The notes beneath the pieces were generated by a model. That model was given only the letters and a program-made list of their open reading frames with translations, made no database searches and had not been told where the DNA came from. From IMG/VR virus record IMGVR_UViG_3300047443_000115, positions 1 to 64,000 of that record: a DNA stretch of 64,000 nucleotides; one strand, given 5' to 3'. The position numbers and the translations under genes are program-made. This DNA is from a virus. Shown piece after piece: positions 31,723-39,553 of the stretch. The number at the start of each line of letters is the position of its first letter. Within the stretch, counting starts at the first letter, position 1.

Positions 31723-32508
31723 TCAGCCGATCAGGAGCAACTGCTCCCCACCGCCCCGATTCCCCTTGGCGCTGTTGCAGCCCAAGTGAGCGAGGCGGAC
31801 GTTTGAAGGATCGTGCGCTCCGCCTTTCGACAAGGGCACGACGTGATCCAGGCTCGCGCTCCGCACATGGGGCCACGCGATCTTCTTGCCGACCCGGGTT
31901 TTACAGATGTGGCAGCGCCAGTGATCCCGATCAGCTATCCAAGCCAGAATCACAGGCTCGCCAGTAGAGGCGGCCACCTTCTGTGCCCGGCGGCGGTGGT
32001 ACTGGTCGCGGCGGGCATCGGTCCACGGTCCAGGCTTCTGCCGGCCATCAGCGCGGGACTCACGGTTGTACAGCAGCTTGCCGTGCTTCTCCGAGCAGCA
32101 GCGCTGGCGCTCGCTCTTCGGCTGGAACTCCAGGCCGCAGCCGGGGAGGGCGCAGGCGCGAAGCGGAAGAGGGAGCGCACGGATTGCGCCGGAGTTGATC
32201 GCCCAGCACCGCGCAGAGCAAAACTCCGACTTCCGAGGCTCGCACAGATCCACCGAGCACGTTCTACAACTGACGGGGCGCTCGGGGAGTCGATGCCGAT
32301 CGCGGCATTCCACCGAGCAGAACAGCGACTTCAGCGACAGCTGATCAATCTCAACCTGGCAGTACCGGCACCATCGGAAGAGCCTGACGAAGTCATTCGG
32401 GTGCAGCCTGGCGAAGTTCTTGCAACTCCGACTGCACCAGTCGTAGCGCCCGAAGGGGAGTGGGGCTACGCACCCACGGCAAGAAGCTTTGAGGTAGGAA
32501 AGATCCAT
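31723..32508 (-). CDS. Multi-zinc-finger HNH endonuclease
   Basis: 261 residues. The N-terminal 150 residues contain at least four Cys pairs of the FCSxxC kind (WCSRSCKNF, FCSVECRDRH, FCSARCWAI, CCSEKHGKL). The C-terminal HNH core has CHICKTRVGKKI, SLDHVVPLSKGGAHDPSNVR and LAHLGCNSAKGNR. HNH nucleases next to terS/terL are often needed for cos cleavage or packaging; a homing role is the alternative. Confidence 0.85.
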   Translation of the reverse strand: MDLSYLKASCRGCVAPLPFGRYDWCSRSCKNFARLHPNDFVRLFRWCRYCQVEIDQLSLKSLFCSVECRDRHRLPERPVSCRTCSVDLCEPRKSEFCSARCWAINSGAIRALPLPLRACALPGCGLEFQPKSERQRCCSEKHGKLLYNRESRADGRQKPGPWTDARRDQYHRRRAQKVAASTGEPVILAWIADRDHWRCHICKTRVGKKIAWPHVRSASLDHVVPLSKGGAHDPSNVRLAHLGCNSAKGNRGGGEQLLLIG

Positions 32509-32525
32509 CAGATCTCCAGATGAGC

Positions 32526-32562
32526 GAGGCCCCTCGGCGTCTGGAGTCGCCAGCGGGGCCTC
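32526..32562 (-). terminator. Hairpin upstream of the HNH gene
   Basis: GAGGCCCC and GGGGCCTC arms with an internally paired loop. It would end leftward transcription from the 33-34 kb genes before the HNH/terminase unit. The 160 bases between it and the next gene hold only minor dyads. Confidence 0.6.
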
Positions 32563-32727
32563 TGACCCAAGGGAGCTACCCTCGGGATGGTTACGGATGG
32601 TAGCAGTCTACCGGATCCGCAAGTTGATCATGAAGTTTAGAACCCTCCTGACCTGGCAGCCACCTCCCCGGCGGTCCTTCGGCCGCCGGCCTGCAGGGCA
32701 TAGCCCCGCCCCCTCAGCCGCCCGCCG

Positions 32728-33036
32728 TCACCCTTGGTGACCGTCGGCGCCGCTGTTCGTCTCGGCCGGCGGGAGCTTGAGCTCGACCACCAGCGGCACG
32801 GTCCGCTCTTCGCTCCACGCCTGACCGTCGTGGTCGGGGTCGACGAGCCGGCTGCCATCTTCGGTGGTCTTGTACTGCTGGTATCGGATGACGGTCTGGT
32901 CGTCGTCTCGTTCGATGCTGAGCCAGTGGTCGACGACGTGCTTGGGGTCGACGTCGTTGGCCTGGAGCCAGTCGCAGAGGGCTTCGCGGTGCTGTTCGAT
33001 CTCAGCTTTGCGAATGAGCCGGAGGACGACGGTCAC
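32728..33036 (-). CDS. Hypothetical protein
   Basis: 102 residues from a GTG 2 bases after the preceding stop. HREALCDWLQANDVDPKHVV then strands QTVIRYQQYKT and RTVPLVVELKLPP suggest a small alpha/beta protein often seen in Streptomyces phages; function unknown. Confidence 0.6.
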   Translation of the reverse strand: MTVVLRLIRKAEIEQHREALCDWLQANDVDPKHVVDHWLSIERDDDQTVIRYQQYKTTEDGSRLVDPDHDGQAWSEERTVPLVVELKLPPAETNSGADGHQG

Positions 33037-33038
33037 GG

Positions 33039-33269
33039 TCAGCGCCAGACGTAGAGCGCGTCGCCGTCCTGGTGCTGGTGCTCGTGGCCAGCCTCGCCGG
33101 GCTCCAGTTCCTGAGCGTCGAGCTGGCAGGTGACGTGTCCGGCGAGGACGGGCAGGAAGTGCGGTGCGCCGCAGCGCGGGCCTTCGACGACTGTCTGCTC
33201 GTCGGCCTTCGGCTCGGGCTGGGCTGCCTGCTCGTCGACTGCGGGCTCCGGTTTGGCCTTGGCGGTCAT
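33039..33269 (-). CDS. Small His/Cys protein
   Basis: 76 residues. A Pro/Glu/Lys-rich N-terminus, then RCGAPHFLPVLAGHVTCQLD and a C-terminal GHEHQHQDGDALYVW. Cys and His spacing suggests metal binding. ATGA overlap with the gene upstream. Confidence 0.55.
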   Translation of the reverse strand: MTAKAKPEPAVDEQAAQPEPKADEQTVVEGPRCGAPHFLPVLAGHVTCQLDAQELEPGEAGHEHQHQDGDALYVWR

Positions 33270-33535
33270 GCTGCCTCCTCGGGTGGTGTCCAGCCGAGTG
33301 CGATGAGGGCCTTGGCTGCGTGGTCGTTGACGATGACGCGGGCGGGCTGGAGTTCGGTGGCGTCGAGTTCGTGGATGACCGGGTCGATCGCGAGCGTGGG
33401 TAGTTCACCAGGCGCGATGGTGAGGGTGGCGCCTCTCAGTCCGTGCGATAGGTCCACGCCGTCCACGATGACCTTGTGCCGGGTGTCGTTGCTGTTGATC
33501 TGCACGGCGTGGGTGCGGTGGCCGTCCTTGCTCAT
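33266..33535 (-). CDS. Hypothetical protein
   Basis: 89 residues from the ATG at 33535 with GGAGG. Beta-rich: THAVQINSNDTRHKVIVDGV, RGATLTIAPGELPTLAID, then helix DHAAKALIALGW. Looks like a small beta-sandwich protein; family not recognised. It overlaps both neighbours by 4 bases. Confidence 0.55.
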   Translation of the reverse strand: MSKDGHRTHAVQINSNDTRHKVIVDGVDLSHGLRGATLTIAPGELPTLAIDPVIHELDATELQPARVIVNDHAAKALIALGWTPPEEAA

Positions 33536-33771
33536 GCGCGAAGGCCTCCGGGCCTGGGTCGATGGTCGGGTCTTCCTCGGCATGAGGCGTTGTGGCGGCC
33601 GAGGAATCGGCAGGCGATGCGGCCGGTGTACGAGTAGGCGGCGTCGCGGGGTTCGGCGAGGATGTAGCGAACGGTGTAGGCGAAGGCCGATCGGCATTCG
33701 CTGCGACTCCGGTAGCGCGGTCGAAGGCGCCGCGTCTTTGCCGCCGCTCGTCGGGGCCGCGTCACGCTCAT
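33532..33771 (-). CDS. Small Arg-rich protein
   Basis: 79 residues, basic, with CRSAFAYTVRYILAEPRDA and GRIACRFLGRHNASCRG. ATGA overlaps at both ends support translation. Possibly a small DNA- or RNA-binding protein. Confidence 0.5.
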   Translation of the reverse strand: MSVTRPRRAAAKTRRLRPRYRSRSECRSAFAYTVRYILAEPRDAAYSYTGRIACRFLGRHNASCRGRPDHRPRPGGLRA

Positions 33772-34163
33772 CGCCGGTTCCAGCCGCCGGCTTGTTCCGG
33801 GTTGGCCGCCGTCTCCTTGGAGTGGCAGGGACCGCACAGGCCGCGTCCGTACTGCGGGTCGTGTTCGTCGAGCCCGCGCGCCCGTAGCTCCCGCTTGTCG
33901 AGCGGCCAGTGGTCGGCGTGCTTGCTGGGCTGGCCACACGGCTCCGGGTGTCCGTGGCCTTCCTCGGCGCAGACGCACGTCGGGTCCTTGGCGAGGACGC
34001 CGGGGCGGAAGCGGGTGAGGTGTTGGCCGCCGTACCCGCGCTGCTTGGCGGTGCCGCGTTTGGCTTCGGCTTCGCGCCGGTGGTCTTCGCAGCGCCCACC
34101 CTGATCGGTGAACTCGGGGCAGCCTGGGGTCGAGCAGACTCGCCAGCCTGTTCGTCGGGTCAT
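33768..34163 (-). CDS. HNH endonuclease, second copy type
   Basis: 131 residues. CSTPGCPEF and GRCEDH make the N-terminal zinc site, RGYGGQHLTRFRPGVLAKDP the linker, CVCAEEGHGHPE...ADHWPLDK the betabetaalpha entry, and GRGLCGPCHSKETA the HNH end. The usual DH dipeptide of the active site is present in 'ADHW'. This compact form is found in many siphoviruses close to terminases. Confidence 0.8.
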   Translation of the reverse strand: MTRRTGWRVCSTPGCPEFTDQGGRCEDHRREAEAKRGTAKQRGYGGQHLTRFRPGVLAKDPTCVCAEEGHGHPEPCGQPSKHADHWPLDKRELRARGLDEHDPQYGRGLCGPCHSKETAANPEQAGGWNRR

Positions 34164-34360
34164 CGTCGTCGCTCCCGGTGCGTGGCGATCGCTATGGCCG
34201 TGAAGAGCGCCCCGATGAGGCTGAAGGTGATGACGCCGGTCGGGGCCGTGGGATTGCCGCGAGCCCAGTCGATGGCGGCGACGATCGCCGTGGCCCAGGA
34301 GGCGGCGGCCAACAGTGCGATGACCTTGATCTCGCGGCTGTCGTTGCGCTCTCTGGCCAT
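34160..34360 (-). CDS. Small two-helix membrane protein
   Basis: 66 residues from an ATG with GGGGAAGG. Two membrane segments (IKVIALLAAASWATAIVAAI and GVITFSLIGALFTAIAIAT) joined by a DWARGNPTAPT loop; charged termini. Unknown role. It overlaps the HNH start by 4 bases and is divergent from another membrane protein gene. Confidence 0.6.
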   Translation of the reverse strand: MARERNDSREIKVIALLAAASWATAIVAAIDWARGNPTAPTGVITFSLIGALFTAIAIATHRERRR

Positions 34361-34409
34361 CGCCTTCCCCTGTCCGTACCGTGTGCCATTCGATGCGAGG
34401 GGGTTGGCT

Positions 34410-34634
34410 ATGCGGAGCGATGCTGCGCTGGGCGTGTTCGTGGTGGGTCTGGCTGTGCTGATGTTCGGCGTGATCACCGAGTTCACGGTCGTCTGGCTGG
34501 TGATCGGCGGCCTGTTGATGCTGGGCGCGGTGGCGGCGACGGCGCGGCAGCGGCGGACGGGGCCGGATCCGGAGGTGACGCTGCGGCCGGGCGGGAAGGA
34601 TCGGCCGTGGCGGCGGGGGGGTGAGGACCGGTAG
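34410..34634 (+). CDS. Small membrane protein
   Basis: 74 residues from an ATG after GAGGGGG. A long hydrophobic stretch (AALGVFVVGLAVLMFGVITE; VVWLVIGGLLMLGAVAATA) forms two helices, followed by a basic tail. A lone plus-strand gene in a minus-strand region; function unknown. Confidence 0.55.
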   Translation: MRSDAALGVFVVGLAVLMFGVITEFTVVWLVIGGLLMLGAVAATARQRRTGPDPEVTLRPGGKDRPWRRGGEDR

Positions 34635-34635
34635 T

Positions 34636-35217
34636 TCAGGCTTGCTGCGCGAGCCACCGTCGGACGGTCTGGTTGTGCTTGGCGTCGGCGAGCGCGTTGT
34701 GCACGCCGTCCATCTGCTGCGGCAGATCGGCCAGGTCGACGCCGAGGCGTTCGATCTCCTGTTGCAGGTCGTGCGTCCACATAGGTACTCCGACCGGGAG
34801 CCGCATCATCGAGCCCCAGAGTTGGCACAGGGCCACGTGGTCGTAGGCGCCGTAGTCGGCCCAGAGTTGCGGCGTGACGGCGTCCGTGGCCTGGATGAAG
34901 TCGCGTACCTCGTTCGCGATCACGAATCGGGGCTTGACCCGGCTGTCGGTGAGATCGGGGCCGAGCAGGTTGAGGGGCGGTCGAGGATGGACGTTCGGGC
35001 TCTTCGCCAGGTACGTGTCCAGGGCCGCTCTGCCCGTGACCGGCAGGTGCGGCACGACGTTGCGCACAAGCCAGTCATTCTCCTTGATGCGGTCCCAGGG
35101 GGCCTCGCTATTGACGGCGTAGTACTCGCGGCCGTCGTCGCACACCATGCCGATCGAGATCACCTCGATCGTGCGGCCGTCCTCCAGGAATTCCAGGTCG
35201 TAGTCGATGGCGGGCAA
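34636..35217 (-). CDS. Rv2179c-like 3'-5' exoribonuclease
   Basis: 193 residues. DYDLEFLEDGRTIEVISIGM (DEDD motif I region; usual form is YDxEFIEDG), WADYGAYDHVALCQLWG (motif II), and HNALADAKHNQTVRRWL (motif III, HxAxxDA) fit the PF16473-type family named after mycobacterial Rv2179c. The phage copy may trim or recycle RNA, or protect phage transcripts. Its end is 2 bases from the convergent membrane gene. Confidence 0.85.
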   Translation of the reverse strand: MPAIDYDLEFLEDGRTIEVISIGMVCDDGREYYAVNSEAPWDRIKENDWLVRNVVPHLPVTGRAALDTYLAKSPNVHPRPPLNLLGPDLTDSRVKPRFVIANEVRDFIQATDAVTPQLWADYGAYDHVALCQLWGSMMRLPVGVPMWTHDLQQEIERLGVDLADLPQQMDGVHNALADAKHNQTVRRWLAQQA

Positions 35218-35275
35218 GGTGCGGGCCCTCCATTCAGATCGCGTCGAGGACGCCTTCGGTGATGAGGATGGCGCG

Positions 35276-35455
35276 CTACTCCGCAGTCGACTGATCGTCG
35301 TTGGTCCAGGTGGGGTCGTCGCCCATGGCGGGCGACGTGTGGACGAGGTGGTCGCCTTGGTGGCGGCCGTTGGGGTCGTCGCTCCAGTGGACGCAGCGGA
35401 GTTCGAGCAGCTCTTCGTCGATGGTGACGGTGGTGGTGGCGGGGCAGCGGTTCAT
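35276..35455 (-). CDS. Small hypothetical protein
   Basis: 59 residues from the ATG at 35455 with GGAGG. 'ELLELRCVHWSDDPNGRHQGDHLVH' with one Cys and several His is a pattern seen in many Streptomyces phage proteins of unknown function. The 58 bases between it and the exoribonuclease hold nothing notable. Confidence 0.5.
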   Translation of the reverse strand: MNRCPATTTVTIDEELLELRCVHWSDDPNGRHQGDHLVHTSPAMGDDPTWTNDDQSTAE

Positions 35456-35475
35456 GGGCGGGACCTCCTCCGGTC

Positions 35476-37149
35476 TCATACGGCGACCCAGCCCCAGGCG
35501 GACCCGTCGAACATCGCTTCCAGGCGCAGTATCCCGCCGGAGGCCACATTCACGCTGGTGGCTCCGGGCAGCGCCGCCACGGTGATGGTCTGCGCCGTGC
35601 CGGTCGCGACGGCCAGCACGTTGGCGCCCATGTTGTGGAAGACGTACCGCACCGGGTTGAAGTCGGCGGCGGGCAGCGTGGCGGTGAATCCTGCGCTGGT
35701 CGTGTCGCAGATCAGGGTTCGGTCGATCGGGGACGCAGTGAACGCCCCGGTCTTTCGCTTGATGGCCCGGGGCACCTGGCCGTTGCGCAGTTCGATCCCG
35801 CAGGGTCCGGATGTGCTCACCCCTGCCTCGGTGAACAGGCCAGTCAGGACGGCGTATCCCAGGGCGAACTTCACCGCGTTGGCGGAGTTACCGTCGATGT
35901 TCGGGGTGCTGGACTCCGTTGACAGCTGGTCCACGTGGATGGTCGGGCCCACGCCTTCCGACCCGGCACCGATGATGTACAGCTCATGGACGCATGCCTC
36001 CACCGAGGCGGAGATCACCTTCATTGCGTGTACGGAGCCGACGCTGCCGAAGTAGGTGCCCACGGCGCAGATGGCTGCCCAGCAGTACAGCACCATGAGC
36101 CGGAGCATCACCCCGTGCTCAGTGAAGGCGATCGCGTAGGTGTAGCCGCCTCCGCACGAGATGTCCTCGGCGATGGAGTGGTCGTTGTTCCCCGGCGCCG
36201 GCATCAGTGCGCCGAAGCTCAGTCCGGTGCCGAACAGTCCTGGGGAGGTGTAGTCGGTGGACGGGGATGCCACGGTGCCCGCTGTGCCATATCCGACGTG
36301 GGCGACGCGGGCGTTGGCGATCCCGTAGAAGTTGAACGCCCCGTAGGTGAGGCCGAAGGAGGAGTGCGTGGTGAGGATCGCCAGGTTCTCCAGCACGGCC
36401 ATGGTGTTGCTGTAGGCGGCGGCCACGCCGTACCCGCTGCCCTCGTTGGGCCCGCAGATCACGCCGGGGTTCCCGGCTGCGTTGATGCTCGTAATCTGTG
36501 CGGCGGTGGACGCGTACACGCCGAAGCTGATGATGCAGGACCCGGCGAACTGGGGCACCACCTGCTGCCAGTGGCGGACGGCGGCCGCGCCGCTGCTCTG
36601 GCCCCGGAATTCCAGGATGCGCTTCACGCCCGTGGTGGCCTGGGGCCCGAAGACGATCTGCCCGTTGCCGGATTTGCTCGCGTTCAGTGCTCCGGCGACG
36701 ATGAACGGCCGCGGGGGGAAGTAGACCTGCGCGTAGGTGTGGCCGGCGGCCAGGTAGGCCTCGGCGGCGTCGACCGCGGCCTGAATCGCGGCCTGGTCGT
36801 TGGTGCCCCAGATGACGACGGCATTGGACACGGCGCCGGCGGAGGCGTTCACCGCGTTGAGCGTGATCTGCGTGGAGCTCTGCCGGCTCGCGACGGTCGT
36901 GACGAGCGTGGTGACGCCGTTCGCTGCGGCGCCTTTCACCGAGATGGACTTGCCGACGATGTTCGTGGGCCAGTTGGCGGTTGCGCTGGTGAGGACCGCG
37001 ACGCCGGACGACATTGCTCCGTCGCCGACGACTTGGGCGTCACCGACTGCCCCGTATGCCGGGGCGGTGACGTCGAACACCCAGGGCGTGCTCCGGCTGC
37101 CGCTGCTTCCGCCGCCGAGGAAGACCCGCTGCTGGGTCGCGGCCGTCAC
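35476..37149 (-). CDS. Second beta-helix tailspike/fibre protein
   Basis: 557 residues. N-terminal 45 residues are a flexible attachment (QQRVFLGGGSSGSRSTPWVF), then VTAPAYGAVGD..., NDQAAIQAAVDAAEAYLAAG and YAQVYFPPRPFIVAGAL, the pectate-lyase-superfamily entry pattern; the middle is a parallel beta-helix, and the C-terminus is a beta domain with LICDTTSAGFTATLPAADF. It lies 23 kb from the first tailspike, outside the tail module, so it may be an acquired alternative receptor-binding protein. Confidence 0.72.
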   Translation of the reverse strand: MTAATQQRVFLGGGSSGSRSTPWVFDVTAPAYGAVGDAQVVGDGAMSSGVAVLTSATANWPTNIVGKSISVKGAAANGVTTLVTTVASRQSSTQITLNAVNASAGAVSNAVVIWGTNDQAAIQAAVDAAEAYLAAGHTYAQVYFPPRPFIVAGALNASKSGNGQIVFGPQATTGVKRILEFRGQSSGAAAVRHWQQVVPQFAGSCIISFGVYASTAAQITSINAAGNPGVICGPNEGSGYGVAAAYSNTMAVLENLAILTTHSSFGLTYGAFNFYGIANARVAHVGYGTAGTVASPSTDYTSPGLFGTGLSFGALMPAPGNNDHSIAEDISCGGGYTYAIAFTEHGVMLRLMVLYCWAAICAVGTYFGSVGSVHAMKVISASVEACVHELYIIGAGSEGVGPTIHVDQLSTESSTPNIDGNSANAVKFALGYAVLTGLFTEAGVSTSGPCGIELRNGQVPRAIKRKTGAFTASPIDRTLICDTTSAGFTATLPAADFNPVRYVFHNMGANVLAVATGTAQTITVAALPGATSVNVASGGILRLEAMFDGSAWGWVAV

Positions 37150-37442
37150 AGCAGGCCCTTGACGGTGTAGGCGGGGGTCCCGGCGCTGATGAGTTTGATG
37201 CTGGTGGGCGAGCCGTAGCCGCTGGCGTTGACGATGAGCGAACTCATGCCCGCGGGGAGGACGTCGCAGCCTGCGCCGCCGACGGTGGGGGTGATGCCGC
37301 TGTCGACGGTGGCGTAGATCTCTGCCGCCCCGTCACGGTTGACGATCTCGACGTAGGTGTAGTCGGCGTCGAAGGTGACCGTGTCGACGGTGGAGGCGGT
37401 GAGGGTCTGGTGCTGGATACGGCTGCCGGTATAGGTCGCCAT
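37146..37442 (-). CDS. Small beta-rich protein coupled to the second tailspike
   Basis: 98 residues, almost all beta (HQTLTASTVDTVTFDADYTY, VEIVNRDGAAEIYATVDSG). ATGA overlap with the tailspike gene. It resembles small virion proteins; it may be an adaptor or chaperone for the spike. Confidence 0.6.
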   Translation of the reverse strand: MATYTGSRIQHQTLTASTVDTVTFDADYTYVEIVNRDGAAEIYATVDSGITPTVGGAGCDVLPAGMSSLIVNASGYGSPTSIKLISAGTPAYTVKGLL

Positions 37443-37492
37443 GCCGGATCACCTCCGTGTGAGGGTTGCGGTCCGGCTGGGGCTGTGGGGCG

Positions 37493-37747
37493 TCAGCCGC
37501 TGGGCGGCCCGGAGACGATGCCGGCGGAGTCGCTCGGGTCCGGGGCGTCGCTCGTGGACGGACTGGGCGCGCTCGGCGACGGGCTTGAAGACCTGCTCGG
37601 GCTGGTGCTGCGGCTGGGGCTGACGGTCGGCCACACTGTGGTCGGCGTCCCGGAAGGTCCCGGCTCGGGGTGCTTGTCACCGCAGCCAGCGAGGCCGCCG
37701 AGGGCGAGCACGGTCACGGCTGCGGCGGTGAGGGCGCGGATGCGCAC
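37493..37747 (-). CDS. Putative lipoprotein
   Basis: 84 residues. Signal peptide MRIRALTAAAVTVLALGGLAGC with lipobox LAGC, then a Pro/Ser/Thr-rich stalk with SPSRSTSPSRSSSPSP repeats and no folded domain. It should be exported and lipid-anchored. A role in superinfection exclusion is possible for phage lipoproteins but is not shown here. Confidence 0.75.
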   Translation of the reverse strand: MRIRALTAAAVTVLALGGLAGCGDKHPEPGPSGTPTTVWPTVSPSRSTSPSRSSSPSPSAPSPSTSDAPDPSDSAGIVSGPPSG

Positions 37748-37760
37748 TGGGTCTCCAGGG

Positions 37761-37919
37761 TCAGAGGTGCTGGCCGGCGTGGACCAGGAACGGGAGCACG
37801 AATGCGGCGAGTCCGGCGTAGGCGATGCGGTCGCGGTACGGGACGGCCTGCGGTAGGAGCGTGGCGAGCAGCAGCAGGATGAACGCGAGGAGGTAGCAGA
37901 CGAGTTCGAGCACGGTCAC
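37761..37919 (-). CDS. Small membrane protein
   Basis: 52 residues from a GTG overlapping the preceding stop (GTGA). Two hydrophobic helices, VLELVCYLLAFILLLLATL and IAYAGLAAFVLPFLVHAG. Unknown function; it lies just before the lipoprotein gene. Confidence 0.6.
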   Translation of the reverse strand: MTVLELVCYLLAFILLLLATLLPQAVPYRDRIAYAGLAAFVLPFLVHAGQHL

Positions 37920-38098
37920 TCCCGTTCGGCGACGGTGCGGGCGATGGCGATCCATGAGTCGGCGAGGCGTTCGAGGCGTTCCATCAGCGCGAGGTCGGTG
38001 ATCATCTTGGCGTTCTGGAGGAGTCTCGCCGCATTACCGATGGCGCCGTCGACGGTGACCGGTGCTGTGGTTGCGGCGATGGGCATCTCGTCGTCCAT
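37916..38098 (-). CDS. Small helical protein
   Basis: 60 residues, ATG after GGGAGGTGG. AIGNAARLLQNAKMITDLAL then MERLERLADSWIAIARTVAE, two amphipathic helices. Function unknown. Confidence 0.55.
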   Translation of the reverse strand: MDDEMPIAATTAPVTVDGAIGNAARLLQNAKMITDLALMERLERLADSWIAIARTVAERE

Positions 38099-38122
38099 GC
38101 CACCTCCCGCCTAGCGTGGGGG

Positions 38123-38161
38123 CCCGCTGCCCGGCGGGCGTAGTGATGACCGGGCAGCGGG
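38123..38161 (-). terminator. Long hairpin
   Basis: CCCGCTGCCCGG and CCGGGCAGCGGG, perfect 12-bp arms, 15-base loop, between the HTH gene (38261) and the next small gene. Confidence 0.7.
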
Positions 38162-38260
38162 GTTCCGGCGCGCCCTTGGGGGGATGCGAGCGCCGGGGTT
38201 GTGTCCTCGCGGCCGGGAGCGCCCCGCAAGCGCTCAACCGGACCGCGAGGAGTGCAGGGG

Positions 38261-38500
38261 TTACGCGGCCTGTAAGGCGACGCGTTCGCGGCCCTTGACG
38301 GGCGGCGCGGGGGTTGCGGTGACGACGCGCCCGTCCTCATCGCGCACGGCCGGGTCGATCTCCATGAGGTCGTATCGGGCCTGCTTGCCGTGGCCGTAGA
38401 CGGTGATGCGGCCTTCGGATGCCCAGCGCCAGATGGTGCCGACGGGGCGCCCCGTCCAGTAGGCGACGTCGGAGGCTGTGGCGAGCGCGGTGGAGGGCAT
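38261..38500 (-). CDS. Excisionase/MerR-type HTH protein
   Basis: 79 residues from an ATG with GGAGGTGA. TASDVAYWTGRPVGTIWRWA then SEGRITVYGHGKQARYDLME is the winged-helix pattern of AlpA/Xis-like or helix-turn-helix-17 proteins. It could act as the recombination directionality factor or a local regulator; no decisive feature. It is flanked by two strong hairpins, so it is an isolated transcription unit. Confidence 0.7.
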   Translation of the reverse strand: MPSTALATASDVAYWTGRPVGTIWRWASEGRITVYGHGKQARYDLMEIDPAVRDEDGRVVTATPAPPVKGRERVALQAA

Positions 38501-38520
38501 GGTCACCTCCGGGTACGACA

Positions 38521-38545
38521 AAGGCCACCCAGCGTGGGTGGCCTT
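38521..38545 (-). terminator. Hairpin before the HTH gene
   Basis: AAGGCCACCCA-GCG-TGGGTGGCCTT, perfect 11-bp stem with a 3-base loop, ending transcription of the genes to its right and isolating the HTH gene. Confidence 0.75.
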
Positions 38546-38621
38546 AGCGCGGACGAACTGCGATCTAAGCAGATGATCGCTTCGCTCTTGGCCGTTTGTC
38601 AAGTGACTGATGTGCCGGTTG

Positions 38622-39257
38622 TCAAGACCCTGGAGCCCACTCCGCCTTGTAGCCGGGCCAGTCGGCGAACGGCGCGGCGATGAGCCGGAGCGTTGGACAC
38701 GGATACTCGTCGCCGCACTGCGCGCACTCGAAGCCCGCTTGGTCTGGGCGGTCCCAGTCTGGCGCTCGGCGCCGATAGTGGCGCTTGACGATCGCTCGCT
38801 TGGCCTCGACTTCGACGAGAACACGGGAGGGATTGTGCCGGGCGATGTGGGTGGCGGTCGCACGTAGCTGGCGGTTGCTGAGCGCGAATGCCTCGGCCAC
38901 GGTGATGTCGTCCACGGCCAGGACTTCGTCGGCTTCGGCGTTCAGGCGCCACGGGCCAGGGCTTGCCGCCAACGCGGCTTCTTCGTCTTCAAGGAGTCGG
39001 GCGTCAATGAATCGACGGAACGCCATGGTCACCTGCGGGTCGATGGGGTCAGCGAGTGGCGCCCAGTGCTGCTGGCTCGGGCCCGACTCGCCGCCGTCGA
39101 ATGTCAGCACGATCTTCGGGTCGGTGGGCTCGAACACCGGGAGCCGGTTCCATTCCAGGAGTCCGGCATTGAACCCGTCCACCCACGCCTGAACATCGTC
39201 AGGCAAGGGCTTCGTGGACTGATCTGCCCACCGGGCAGACACCTTCGCGCTGGACAT
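38622..39257 (-). CDS. DUF6221-like protein
   Basis: 211 residues from the ATG at 39257 with AAGGAG. After an extra 85-residue N-terminal part, RRFIDARLLEDEEAALAASP, GPW, then RQLRATATHIARHNPSRVLV, EVEAKRAIVKRH, C-x2-C (ECAQCGDEYPCP) and FADWPGYKAEW follow the DUF6221 pattern of Streptomyces mobile elements. Function unknown; the zinc site suggests nucleic-acid or protein binding. Confidence 0.7.
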   Translation of the reverse strand: MSSAKVSARWADQSTKPLPDDVQAWVDGFNAGLLEWNRLPVFEPTDPKIVLTFDGGESGPSQQHWAPLADPIDPQVTMAFRRFIDARLLEDEEAALAASPGPWRLNAEADEVLAVDDITVAEAFALSNRQLRATATHIARHNPSRVLVEVEAKRAIVKRHYRRRAPDWDRPDQAGFECAQCGDEYPCPTLRLIAAPFADWPGYKAEWAPGS

Positions 39258-39259
39258 TG

Positions 39260-39553
39260 TCAACTCTCCTTGCTGGCCATGTAGTCCGGGGGTGACGCGT
39301 CTTCGGGCTGCTTGCGGTGCGGGTGGTCTTCGCCCAGCAGCAGCGCGGCGGCGAGGTCCATGACGCCTCGGTAGTCCGGGTACGTGCGCAGCATCTCAGC
39401 GCCAGCCCGCAGAATGTCCATACGCGCCTCTTCGGCGAGCTGCCGGTTGTCGGCCTTGCAGGCGGCCAGACCTGGCTCGCAGTAGACAGTGGCGCAGTGA
39501 GTGTCGGCACGGCGGATCAGTTGCTCCATTGCGGTCTCGGCCGGGCCGGTCAC
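39260..39553 (-). CDS. Hypothetical protein
   Basis: 97 residues from a GTG overlapping the preceding stop. Helical, with ETAMEQLIRRADTHCATVYC and LAEEARMDILRAGAEMLRTY; three Cys in the first half. Not recognised. Confidence 0.5.
   Translation of the reverse strand: MTGPAETAMEQLIRRADTHCATVYCEPGLAACKADNRQLAEEARMDILRAGAEMLRTYPDYRGVMDLAAALLLGEDHPHRKQPEDASPPDYMASKES

Noticed and set aside
31813-32523. 236-codon plus-strand frame opposite the HNH gene
   Set aside because: The minus strand has clear zinc fingers and an HNH core; the plus frame shows neither.
35935-37170. 411-codon plus-strand frame opposite the second tailspike
   Set aside because: Composition is typical of an antisense shadow and there is no domain; the minus protein has a clear beta-helix pattern.
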